This document shows, piece by piece, positions 57,397-64,000 of a stretch of 64,000 nucleotides of DNA. The notes below the pieces were generated by a model, which saw nothing but the letters and a program-made list of their open reading frames with translations, ran no database searches and was not told where the DNA came from. How positions within the stretch are numbered: position 1 is the first letter of the stretch; each line of letters begins with the position of its first letter. The position numbers were made by a program, and so were the translations under genes. This stretch comes from an uncultured Pelagibacteraceae bacterium (GTDB lineage Bacteria > Pseudomonadota > Alphaproteobacteria > Pelagibacterales > Pelagibacteraceae). The DNA is taken from NCBI GenBank assembly GCA_902583635.1, contig CACHWJ010000002.1:1-64000 (forward strand), read 5' to 3'.

Positions 57397-57491
57397 TTTT
57401 TTTTAAAAAACTATTTAAAATTAGCTTTTATTTAGGGAAAATTTAACAAATTTTTTATTGATTCTCACTAACGTATAACTAGAATTTTATA

Positions 57492-58100
57492 ATGATTAAA
57501 ATATTTCAATATTTTTTAATTTCATTTCTTTTTATTTATTCAACAATTACAAATAGTAATTCATTAGATATCTCCACAATTTTAAGAAATCAGCAACTAA
57601 CAGTATTTGATATTGGGGTTTTTAGATTACAAGAGGATTTAAAAAAAACTTATCCAGCTATAAAACAACATGCTGAAGTTGATAATGAAGAACTTTATTT
57701 AGATGTCGTGTCATCTTGGTGGAAAAATAGCGTGGATATGCTTGTATCTATTCCAATGGAAGAAGGGCTAGTTAAATCAACTTACATGTCAGATTCTTTT
57801 AGATGTAGGAATATATTTAATTCTGTAAGGGACCATCTTTTAAAAGATCAAAATTTGAGTAATTATAGGTATACTATGGCAACGAGTTACCTCACTTCTA
57901 TATTCTCTACTCCATCTAATTGGCCAAAATGGAGATATGATCCAATGGTATTAGAGGAACTAGTAAATTTAGTTAGACTTGAAGTTACTTTATATCCAAC
58001 TCCAGAACTTGCTTTTAGGGATAATTCTAGTCCAGTTTCTTGTAAAGGTGGCTTAGAAACTGAAACTAATGAGATAATTATCTCTATGAAATACAACTAA
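57492..58100 (+). CDS. Unrecognised secreted protein in the Pho cluster
   Basis: I do not recognise this 202-residue protein. It has a clear signal peptide (hydrophobic about 5-18, likely cleavage near SNS-LD at 24-25) and no further membrane helix, so it is probably periplasmic or released. Two cysteines in the mature part (C105 and C184) could form a disulfide. Aromatic clusters SSWWKN (75-79) and NWPKW (143-147) stand out. It sits between phoR and pstS, 95 nt after phoR, on the same strand. Codon use looks native. A phosphate-related role is inferred only from location. Confidence 0.85.
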   Translation: MIKIFQYFLISFLFIYSTITNSNSLDISTILRNQQLTVFDIGVFRLQEDLKKTYPAIKQHAEVDNEELYLDVVSSWWKNSVDMLVSIPMEEGLVKSTYMSDSFRCRNIFNSVRDHLLKDQNLSNYRYTMATSYLTSIFSTPSNWPKWRYDPMVLEELVNLVRLEVTLYPTPELAFRDNSSPVSCKGGLETETNEIIISMKYN

Positions 58101-58122
58101 AAAGTTACCTTTTTAACAAAAA

Positions 58123-58140
58123 TGTAACAAATCTGTAATA
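58123..58140 (+). promoter_or_regulatory. Putative Pho box upstream of pstS
   Basis: TGTAAC (58123-58128) and TGTAAT (58134-58139) are repeated with an 11-nt period, and a weaker third unit TTTAAC stands at 58112, in phase. This is the tandem-repeat pattern of PhoB sites (consensus CTGTCAT units), adapted to AT-rich DNA. It lies about 60 nt upstream of the pstS start and resembles the site before plcP. No clear -10 follows at the ideal distance. Confidence 0.6.
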
Positions 58141-58201
58141 CTAAAGATTCAATCCATTTGTACGAGTCGAAAATATTTAATTAATGAAAGGATTAAAGAT
58201 A

Positions 58202-59233
58202 ATGAAAAAACTAACTATAATTGTTGCATCTTTAGTTGCACTTACTATTGCAACTGTTGCACAAGCGAGAGATCAAATTAAAATAGTTGGTTCATCTACA
58301 GTATTCCCTTATGCAACTGTTGTTGCTGAAAGATTTGGTGGAACAGGATTTAAAACTCCTGTAATCGAGTCTACTGGTACTGGTGGTGGAGCTAAACTAT
58401 TTTGTGCTGGTGTAGGTGAAAACCATCCAGATATAACAAATGCATCAAGAGCAATGAAAGATAAAGAGAAAGCTCTATGTAAAAAAAATGGTGTTAATGA
58501 AATCGTTGAAATCGTAATCGGTAATGACGGTATAACTTTAGCATACAGCTTAGATGCAAAACCAGTGAACTTTACTAAAGAGCAACTTTGGAAAGCATTG
58601 GCGAAACACTCTGTTGTTGACGGTAAATTAGTTGATAACATTTATACTTCATGGGATCAAATAGATCCGAGTTTACCAAAACAAAAAATTTCAGTTATGA
58701 TTCCTCCAGGAACTTCTGGAACAAGAGATGCTTGGAATTCTTTGGTAATGAAAAAAGGTATGCCAAAAGAAGCTAAAGCGCTTTATAAAAAAGGTTTTGA
58801 AGCTGGAAACAAAAAATATAAAAAACCACAAAAACTTTACAGAGAAGATGGTGCTGCAATTGAGGTAGGTGAAAATGATAGTTTAATTATTCAAAAACTT
58901 ACTCAAGATAAAGAAATGTTTGGTTTCTTTGGTTTCAGTTACTTCTTAGCTGCTAAAGATAAACTTCAAGCTGCAAGTATTGAGGGTGGTCAACCATCTT
59001 TAGAATCTATTCAAGATTACAGCTATGCAGTTGCAAGACCATTATTTTTCTACGTTAAAAAGGCTCACGTTGGTGTGATCCCTGGTTTACATGAATTTGT
59101 AAAAGAGTTCACTACAACTAAAGCGATAGGTAAAAATGGTTATTTAGCTGACATTGGTTTAGTACCGTTAGATAAAAAGTTGTACAGAACAACTAGAGAT
59201 AACGCTAAAAACCTAATTGCAATGGCTGACTAA
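58202..59233 (+). CDS. pstS: Phosphate ABC transporter substrate-binding protein
   Basis: This 343-residue periplasmic binding protein has a signal peptide ending near TVAQARDQ, followed by IKIVGSSTVFPYATVVAERF, the SSTVFP phosphate-loop signature, and ESTGTGGGAKLFCAG. The IPPGTSGTRDAW segment is also part of the Pi site. I start at the ATG at 58202 (MKKLTIIV) because it has an AAGGA nine nt upstream and gives a clean signal peptide; the ATG at 58184 adds six residues. It captures phosphate for PstCAB and is followed by a strong terminator. Confidence 0.96.
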   Translation: MKKLTIIVASLVALTIATVAQARDQIKIVGSSTVFPYATVVAERFGGTGFKTPVIESTGTGGGAKLFCAGVGENHPDITNASRAMKDKEKALCKKNGVNEIVEIVIGNDGITLAYSLDAKPVNFTKEQLWKALAKHSVVDGKLVDNIYTSWDQIDPSLPKQKISVMIPPGTSGTRDAWNSLVMKKGMPKEAKALYKKGFEAGNKKYKKPQKLYREDGAAIEVGENDSLIIQKLTQDKEMFGFFGFSYFLAAKDKLQAASIEGGQPSLESIQDYSYAVARPLFFYVKKAHVGVIPGLHEFVKEFTTTKAIGKNGYLADIGLVPLDKKLYRTTRDNAKNLIAMAD

Positions 59234-59260
59234 TAAGTTTGGTTAACAAATAAAAAATAA

Positions 59261-59285
59261 GGGGTCTTTTTAGACCCCTTTTTTT
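59261..59285 (+). terminator. Rho-independent terminator/attenuator after pstS
   Basis: GGGGTCT (59261-59267) pairs perfectly with AGACCCC (59272-59278) around four T, followed by seven T. It lies between pstS and pstC, which has no obvious promoter of its own in the remaining 34 nt. Partial readthrough would give an excess of binding protein over the membrane subunits, as at aapJ. Confidence 0.93.
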
Positions 59286-59319
59286 ATAGATAAGTGTAAT
59301 GTCGTGATGAGGAGATTCT

Positions 59320-60705
59320 TTGAATTTAATATTATTTTTATTTATCGTTTTGTTAGGTTTCACAAGTTATTACTTTGGAAGAAAAAAAGCTTACACAATA
59401 CAATCTACAAATAAAAGACTAACAGCGCTCCCACAATTCTATGGATACTATCTAGCTATATGGTGCGCTATTCCAGCATTTATTATTTATTCCTTATGGG
59501 CAATTTTCGAACCAACCATCGTAAAATTACTAATTTTAAGTGATTATGCAAATCAAGGTTATCTAGATGATGAACTAAATCTAATTTATGAAAAAACGAA
59601 AGCACTTTCCCGTGGCCAATTTACAGGAGAGGTTACATCTCTTATACAAACTTCTTCAGAAAAATATTTAAATCTTCGTTCAATAGCTCAAAGCTCAAAA
59701 GTTGTTATAGTTTTATGTATTATTATTGCCTCTGTAGCTTATGCGTACAAAAGAATCTCATCGAATAATCGAACGAGAGAACCAGTAGAAAAGTTTTTTA
59801 ATGCTGTTTTATTTACTGCTTCTTTAGCTGCAATTTTAACTACTGTTGGAATTGTCTTTTCATTAATATTTCAAACAATAGATTTTTTTAAAGTAATCCC
59901 TTTGTTTGATTTTGTTTTTGGAACTCATTGGTATCCAGCAAAAGCTTTTGTAAGAGACTCATCAGAAGCATTGGATCCAACAATGTATTCAGATACTTTT
60001 GGCGCAGTTCCAATTTTTGCAGGTACTTTTTTTATAGCTTTCATTGCTATGTGTGTAGCTATACCGATTGGTCTTATGAGTGGAATATATTTGGCTGAAT
60101 ATGCATCATATAAAGTAAGACAGTATGCTAAACCGTTAATAGAAATTTTAGCTGGAATACCAACAGTGGTTTATGGTTTTTTTGCAGCTTTAACTGTTGG
60201 ACCATTTTTAAAAGATATAGGAACTGCAATGGGGCTAGAAGTATCTGCTGAGAGTGCTCTTGCTGCTGGTGGAGTGATGGGGATTATGATTATTCCATTT
60301 ATATCAAGTCTTAGTGACGATGTTATTACAAGTGTTCCTCAAAGTCTCAGAGATGGAAGTTATGCCATGGGTGCAACTAAATCAGAGACAATTAAAAAAG
60401 TTATTTTTCCTGCAGCCTTACCTGGAATTGTTGGATCAATATTATTAGGTGTTTCAAGAGCAATAGGTGAAACAATGATTGTAGTGATGGCATCTGGATT
60501 AGCTGCGAACTTAACTTTAAATCCACTAGAGTCTACTTCAACAATTACTGCACAAATTGTTGTCATTTTAATTGGTGACCAAGCATTCGGAGATCCAAAA
60601 ACACAAGCTGCATTTGCTTTAGGAATGTCATTATTTATAGTGACTTTGTGTTTAAACATTGTTGCTTTAAGAGTAGTTAAAAAATATAGAGAAAAATATG
60701 AATAA
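59320..60705 (+). CDS. pstC: Phosphate ABC transporter permease PstC
   Basis: This 461-residue inner-membrane permease has N-terminal helices (about 1-15, 43-65, 120-140) and the PstC/PstA core with GIYLAEYASYKVRQYAKPLIEILAGIPTVVYGFFA and the EAA loop SLRDGSYAMGATKSETIKKVIFPAALPGI. It is longer than E. coli PstC (319), which is normal for alphaproteobacteria. The TTG start is supported by GAGGAG seven nt upstream. The stop overlaps pstA by 8 nt. Confidence 0.95.
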   Translation: MNLILFLFIVLLGFTSYYFGRKKAYTIQSTNKRLTALPQFYGYYLAIWCAIPAFIIYSLWAIFEPTIVKLLILSDYANQGYLDDELNLIYEKTKALSRGQFTGEVTSLIQTSSEKYLNLRSIAQSSKVVIVLCIIIASVAYAYKRISSNNRTREPVEKFFNAVLFTASLAAILTTVGIVFSLIFQTIDFFKVIPLFDFVFGTHWYPAKAFVRDSSEALDPTMYSDTFGAVPIFAGTFFIAFIAMCVAIPIGLMSGIYLAEYASYKVRQYAKPLIEILAGIPTVVYGFFAALTVGPFLKDIGTAMGLEVSAESALAAGGVMGIMIIPFISSLSDDVITSVPQSLRDGSYAMGATKSETIKKVIFPAALPGIVGSILLGVSRAIGETMIVVMASGLAANLTLNPLESTSTITAQIVVILIGDQAFGDPKTQAAFALGMSLFIVTLCLNIVALRVVKKYREKYE

Positions 60706-61966
60706 AAATAAAGAAAAACTGTTAGCAAAAAGATATTCCTCAGAAAAAAGATTTCAGTTTTTAGGTAAAAGTGCAATTTTTATGGCACTTTTGTTTTTGG
60801 CAATTTTTATATTTAAAATTTTTTCAACTGGTTATACCGCTTTTCAAAAAACTTGGTTGATAGTACCTGTCAATTTTGATGCTGAAACTATGTATTTAGA
60901 TGCTAATCCGTCCAAAGAAGATTTGGAAGAAGCTGATTATTTTGAAATATCACTCCAGTCAATGTTTAACTTAGATAAAAATGCAAATGAGAAACAACAA
61001 AATGAATTAAAAAAAATGGTTTCTTATTTCTTTGAAAGAGAAATTAAACAAGAGTTGATTAATGATCCAAGTTTACTGGGAAAAACAAAAGATGTTTATA
61101 TCACTGCATCAGATGATTTGGACCAGGTATTTAAAGGAAATTATCCAAGAGACCTACCTGAAAACCAAAGAAGAGTTACCGATTATCAATTAAAAATTTT
61201 TGATCAACTTGTAGAACAAGGAAAAGTAGAGAGTAAATTTAATTTAAGTTTTTTTACTTATCCAGACTCTCGTGAAGCTGAGTTAGCTGGTATTGCAAGT
61301 TCATTTATGGGTTCTATATTTTCAATTTTAGTTTGTTTAGCTATTGCTTTTCCTGTGGCTGTTTTAGCAGCAATATACTTAGAAGAATTTGCCCCCAAAA
61401 ATAGATTTACAGATTTTATCGAGGTAAATATTAATAATTTAGCAGCAGTACCATCTATTGTATTTGGTCTTTTAGGTTTGGGAATTTTATTAGCAGTGTT
61501 TCAATTACCAAGGTCAACACCTTTAGTTGGAGGAATAACTTTATCTTTGATGACTTTGCCAACGATTATTATTGCTTGTAGAGCGTCTTTAAAAGCAGTG
61601 CCACCAAGCATAAGAGAAGCAGCTTTAGCAATGGGGGCTAGCCGAATGCAAACTACAATGCATCATACTGTACCTTTGTCGATGCCAGGTACGCTGTCAG
61701 GAACTATTATTGGATTAGCTCAAGCATTGGGTGAAACAGCGCCATTGATTTTAATTGGTATGGTAGCTTTTGTAAACACTATCCCTGGCTCACCAATGGA
61801 CCCTGCTGCAAGTCTGCCTGTTCAAATTTATATTTGGGCTGAAAGTGCTGAGAGGGGATTTGTTGAAAAAGTTTCAGCTTGTATAATGGTTTTACTTGGT
61901 TTTTTAATAGTTATGAATTTGTTCGCACAAATAATAAGACATAAATTTGAGAAAAAATGGAGTTAA
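60698..61966 (+). CDS. pstA: Phosphate ABC transporter permease PstA
   Basis: This 422-residue permease has one N-terminal helix (about 26-45), a large extra-membrane segment and the C-terminal permease core. The core shows [34 protein letters not shown] and an EAA loop at [28 protein letters not shown]. It pairs with PstC in the Pi channel. The extended N-terminal domain is usual for alphaproteobacterial PstA. It is followed after one base by pstB. Confidence 0.95.
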   Translation: MNKNKEKLLAKRYSSEKRFQFLGKSAIFMALLFLAIFIFKIFSTGYTAFQKTWLIVPVNFDAETMYLDANPSKEDLEEADYFEISLQSMFNLDKNANEKQQNELKKMVSYFFEREIKQELINDPSLLGKTKDVYITASDDLDQVFKGNYPRDLPENQRRVTDYQLKIFDQLVEQGKVESKFNLSFFTYPDSREAELAGIASSFMGSIFSILVCLAIAFPVAVLAAIYLEEFAPKNRFTDFIEVNINNLAAVPSIVFGLLGLGILLAVFQLPRSTPLVGGITLSLMTLPTIIIACRASLKAVPPSIREAALAMGASRMQTTMHHTVPLSMPGTLSGTIIGLAQALGETAPLILIGMVAFVNTIPGSPMDPAASLPVQIYIWAESAERGFVEKVSACIMVLLGFLIVMNLFAQIIRHKFEKKWS

Positions 61967-61967
61967 T

Positions 61968-62723
61968 ATGATTAAGATAAGTGCAAAAAATGTTGATGTT
62001 TTTTATGGAAAAAAGCAAGCCTTGTTTAATATAAATTTAGACATTGAGGAAAATCAGGTAACAGCCTTAATTGGACCATCGGGATGTGGTAAATCTACTT
62101 TTTTAAGATGCTTGAATAGAATGAATGATGTAATTGACATATGCAAAGTTCAAGGAGAGATAGTTATAAACGATTTTAATATTAACGATAAAGGGTGTGA
62201 CGTAGTAAGATTGCGAGAAAAAATTGGAATGGTTTTTCAAAAACCAAATCCATTTCCAAAAACATTATACGAAAATATTTCTTATGGTCCTACAATCCAT
62301 GGGATGGCCCAATCAAAACAAGAAATGGATGAAATAGTTGAGACAAGTTTGAAAAAAGCTGCGCTCTGGGAAGAAGTAAAAGATAGACTTCATGAACCTG
62401 GAACAGGTTTGTCAGGTGGTCAACAACAACGGTTATGTATAGCAAGAGCTATTTCGGTACAACCGGAAGTAATCTTAATGGACGAGCCTTGTTCAGCATT
62501 AGACCCAATTGCAACAGCCCAAATTGAGGAGTTAATTGATGAATTAAAGAAAGAACATACAATAATTATAGTTACTCACTCTATGGCTCAAGCAGCAAGG
62601 GTCTCACAAAGAACAGGTTTTTTTCATTTAGGGGAATTGATAGAACATGGATCAACTGATAAAATATTTAAGAATCCAGATAATACAAAAACGCAAGATT
62701 ATATAACAGGAAGGTTTGGCTAA
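61968..62723 (+). CDS. pstB: Phosphate ABC transporter ATP-binding protein
   Basis: This 251-residue ATPase has Walker [11 protein letters not shown]-loop [20 protein letters not shown] (PstB-specific), signature LSGGQQQR, Walker [14 protein letters not shown] and H-loop VTHSM. It energises the Pst phosphate importer. I start at the ATG at 61968 just after the pstA stop; the track ORF adds seven residues that overlap pstA. The final base is shared with phoU. Confidence 0.97.
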   Translation: MIKISAKNVDVFYGKKQALFNINLDIEENQVTALIGPSGCGKSTFLRCLNRMNDVIDICKVQGEIVINDFNINDKGCDVVRLREKIGMVFQKPNPFPKTLYENISYGPTIHGMAQSKQEMDEIVETSLKKAALWEEVKDRLHEPGTGLSGGQQQRLCIARAISVQPEVILMDEPCSALDPIATAQIEELIDELKKEHTIIIVTHSMAQAARVSQRTGFFHLGELIEHGSTDKIFKNPDNTKTQDYITGRFG

Positions 62724-63430
62724 TGTCGGAAGCACCACACACCGTTAAATCATACGAGGAAGAGCTTAAAAATTTAAATAGCAATATTATTAAGATGGGT
62801 GGCTTTTGTGAAGAAGCTTTAGGTAAAGCTATTCAAGCTATAACAACGAGAAATAGTGATCATGCTGAAAGCGTTATTAAAGACGATGAAAAAATTGATA
62901 AATTTGAAACTTTAATAGAACAGCAAGTTGTAAACCTAATTGCTTTAAGACAACCTATGGCTATAGATTTGAGAGAAACAGTTACAGCACTAAAAATATC
63001 CTCTGATTTAGAAAGAATTGGTGATTTAGCCAAAAATATTTCGAAAAGAACTCTATTATTAAATGAATATTTACCAAAAAATCTAGTTGATGCTTTAGTG
63101 AGAGTTTCCTCAAATGTTCAAAAACAATTAAAATCTATTTTAGATGCTTATTTAGATAGATCTTCATCTATGGCTATGAATGTTTGGGAAAGTGATGAGA
63201 AAATAGATGATTTAACTAATCTTTGTATGCAAGAAGTAATTAAATATCTTAAAGAAAACGAAAAAAATTTGGATGATGGTACTCACTTATTGTTTGTTAC
63301 TAAAAACATAGAGAGAATTGGCGATCATACAACAAACGTAGCAGAACAAGTATATTATTTAGTTACGGGTGAATATTTAGAAGGTGATAGACCTAAAGGA
63401 ACAGAACCAATAGTAACTGGAGAAAAATAA
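62723..63430 (+). CDS. phoU: Phosphate signalling protein PhoU
   Basis: This 235-residue all-helical protein is built of two PhoU repeats. Each carries the metal-binding pattern with acidic residues: ISSDLERIGDLAKNISKR in the first and VTKNIERIGDHTTNVAEQ in the second. PhoU links PstSCAB activity to PhoR and keeps the Pho regulon off in high phosphate. It lies between pstB and phoB in the standard order. Confidence 0.97.
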   Translation: MSEAPHTVKSYEEELKNLNSNIIKMGGFCEEALGKAIQAITTRNSDHAESVIKDDEKIDKFETLIEQQVVNLIALRQPMAIDLRETVTALKISSDLERIGDLAKNISKRTLLLNEYLPKNLVDALVRVSSNVQKQLKSILDAYLDRSSSMAMNVWESDEKIDDLTNLCMQEVIKYLKENEKNLDDGTHLLFVTKNIERIGDHTTNVAEQVYYLVTGEYLEGDRPKGTEPIVTGEK

Positions 63431-63432
63431 TA

Positions 63433-64000
63433 ATGTCAGCACATGTTTTTATTGCTGAAGATGAAACACCAATAGTAACTTTATTAAAATACAATTTAGA
63501 AAAAGAAGGACATAAGGTTAGTTTTTCTGAAAATGGTGAGGAAGCACTTAAATTAATTAAAGATAAGCAACCTGATTTAATACTTTTGGATTGGATGCTG
63601 CCTGATCTTTCTGGAGTGGATCTTTGTAAAAATTTAAAAAAGGATAAAAAATTTAGTGATATACCAATAATAATGCTAACTGCTAAAGGTGAGGAAGCAG
63701 ATAAAATTAAAGCATTTGACACAGGTGCAGACGATTATGTGACAAAACCGTTTAGTCAAAAAGAACTTAATGCTAGAATAAAATCTCTCCTAAGAAGGTC
63801 TAAACCTCAATCTTCAGTAGACGTTGTGGAATTTACTGATTTAAAAATAGATAGAGTAACAAAACGAGTCTATAGAAATAATATAGAAATATCCTTAGGA
63901 CCAACTGAATTTAAATTATTAGATTTTTTTATTAAAAACCCCAAAAGAGTTTATTCACGAGAACAACTTTTAAATAATGTTTGGGGTGAAAATATCTATG
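63433..64000 (+). CDS. phoB: Phosphate regulon response regulator PhoB (3' end outside window)
   Basis: The open frame from the ATG at 63433 runs off the right edge after about 189 codons, so it is missing from the ORF track. The receiver domain starts SAHVFIAEDETPIVTLLKYN, has phosphoacceptor D53 in ILLDWMLPD and the KPF lysine. A linker leads to an OmpR-type winged helix (LGPTEFKLLDFFIKNP...VYSREQLLNNVWG). It is the likely activator of pstS and plcP through the two Pho-box-like sites. It follows phoU by 2 nt. Confidence 0.96.
   Translation, partial: MSAHVFIAEDETPIVTLLKYNLEKEGHKVSFSENGEEALKLIKDKQPDLILLDWMLPDLSGVDLCKNLKKDKKFSDIPIIMLTAKGEEADKIKAFDTGADDYVTKPFSQKELNARIKSLLRRSKPQSSVDVVEFTDLKIDRVTKRVYRNNIEISLGPTEFKLLDFFIKNPKRVYSREQLLNNVWGENIY

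Noticed and set aside
57442-57459. A third Pho box upstream of the secreted unknown protein
   Set aside because: It matches the pstS site at 13 of 18 positions, but mostly at A/T bases and without the TGTAA core in the second unit.
42584-59256. Shared 15-mer GTTAACAAATAAAAA before aapJ and after pstS
   Set aside because: The two copies stand in different positions relative to genes and the tail is A-rich; in AT-rich DNA a 15-mer repeat can arise by chance.
1-64000. CRISPR arrays, transposases, integrases, phage genes or rRNA
   Set aside because: None seen; no regularly spaced repeats and no such protein families in the ORF list.

Overview
The window is a continuous, very AT-rich, densely packed stretch of an alphaproteobacterial chromosome. 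Protein sequences, gene order and streamlining (overlapping stop/start codons, almost no spacers, shortened proteins) point to the SAR11 clade (Candidatus Pelagibacter or a close relative). This assignment is an inference from recognised families and synteny; no 16S gene is present. I see no phage, insertion sequence, integron, CRISPR array or toxin island. The longest stretch without a protein gene (47442-47838) holds two tRNA genes.

Layout. (1) 1-8755: end of coaX, then rnj, a DUF1467 membrane protein, proS, lolC, lolD and dnaE. (2) 8756-20542: a structured leader before rpsB, then tsf, frr, uppS, cdsA, dxr, bamA, skp, fabZ, lpxD, lpxA, lpxI and lpxB. This is the usual translation / isoprenoid / outer-membrane / lipid A supercluster, but pyrH and rseP are missing from their normal positions. 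(3) 20519-27934, minus strand: ppiD-like, trpE, trpG, trpD, trpC, then lexA with an alphaproteobacterial SOS box, then gltX. (4) 27991-34430: tpiA, secG, pyrG, kdsA, eno, ftsB-like, lipA and ratA-like. (5) 34427-36479, minus strand: ispDF, pgpA and pncC. (6) 36504-42372: an NtrY/NtrX-like two-component pair and the TrkA/TrkH potassium system. (7) 42407-47441: tRNA-Arg, the general L-amino-acid ABC transporter aapJQMP and a PraR-like XRE regulator. (8) 47515-53389: tRNA-Asn and tRNA-Cys (minus strand), then valS, ilvD and manC. (9) 53391-64000: a phosphate-starvation region.

Region 9 is the most coherent biological system here. A diacylglycerol-kinase-family gene is divergent from a metallophosphoesterase best read as the phospholipase PlcP rather than LpxH, because lpxI already sits in the lpx operon. 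The metallophosphoesterase is followed by an Agt-type glycosyltransferase, phoR, an unrecognised secreted protein, pstS, pstC, pstA, pstB, phoU and phoB, which runs off the window. Two sites with an 11-nt repeat period, one before plcP and one before pstS, match at 14 of 18 positions and look like Pho boxes. The inferred logic is that under phosphate limitation PhoR/PhoB induces high-affinity Pi uptake together with replacement of phospholipids by glycolipids.

Other points of interest are an NtrX-like regulator whose AAA+ domain has lost its Walker A loop, an NtrY-like kinase without a PAS domain, a possible pseudoknotted rpsB leader, an 18-bp perfect palindrome directly upstream of aapJ, and terminator hairpins placed right after both binding-protein genes (aapJ and pstS). 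All start-site changes, motif positions and hairpins were read by eye; no database search or folding program was run.
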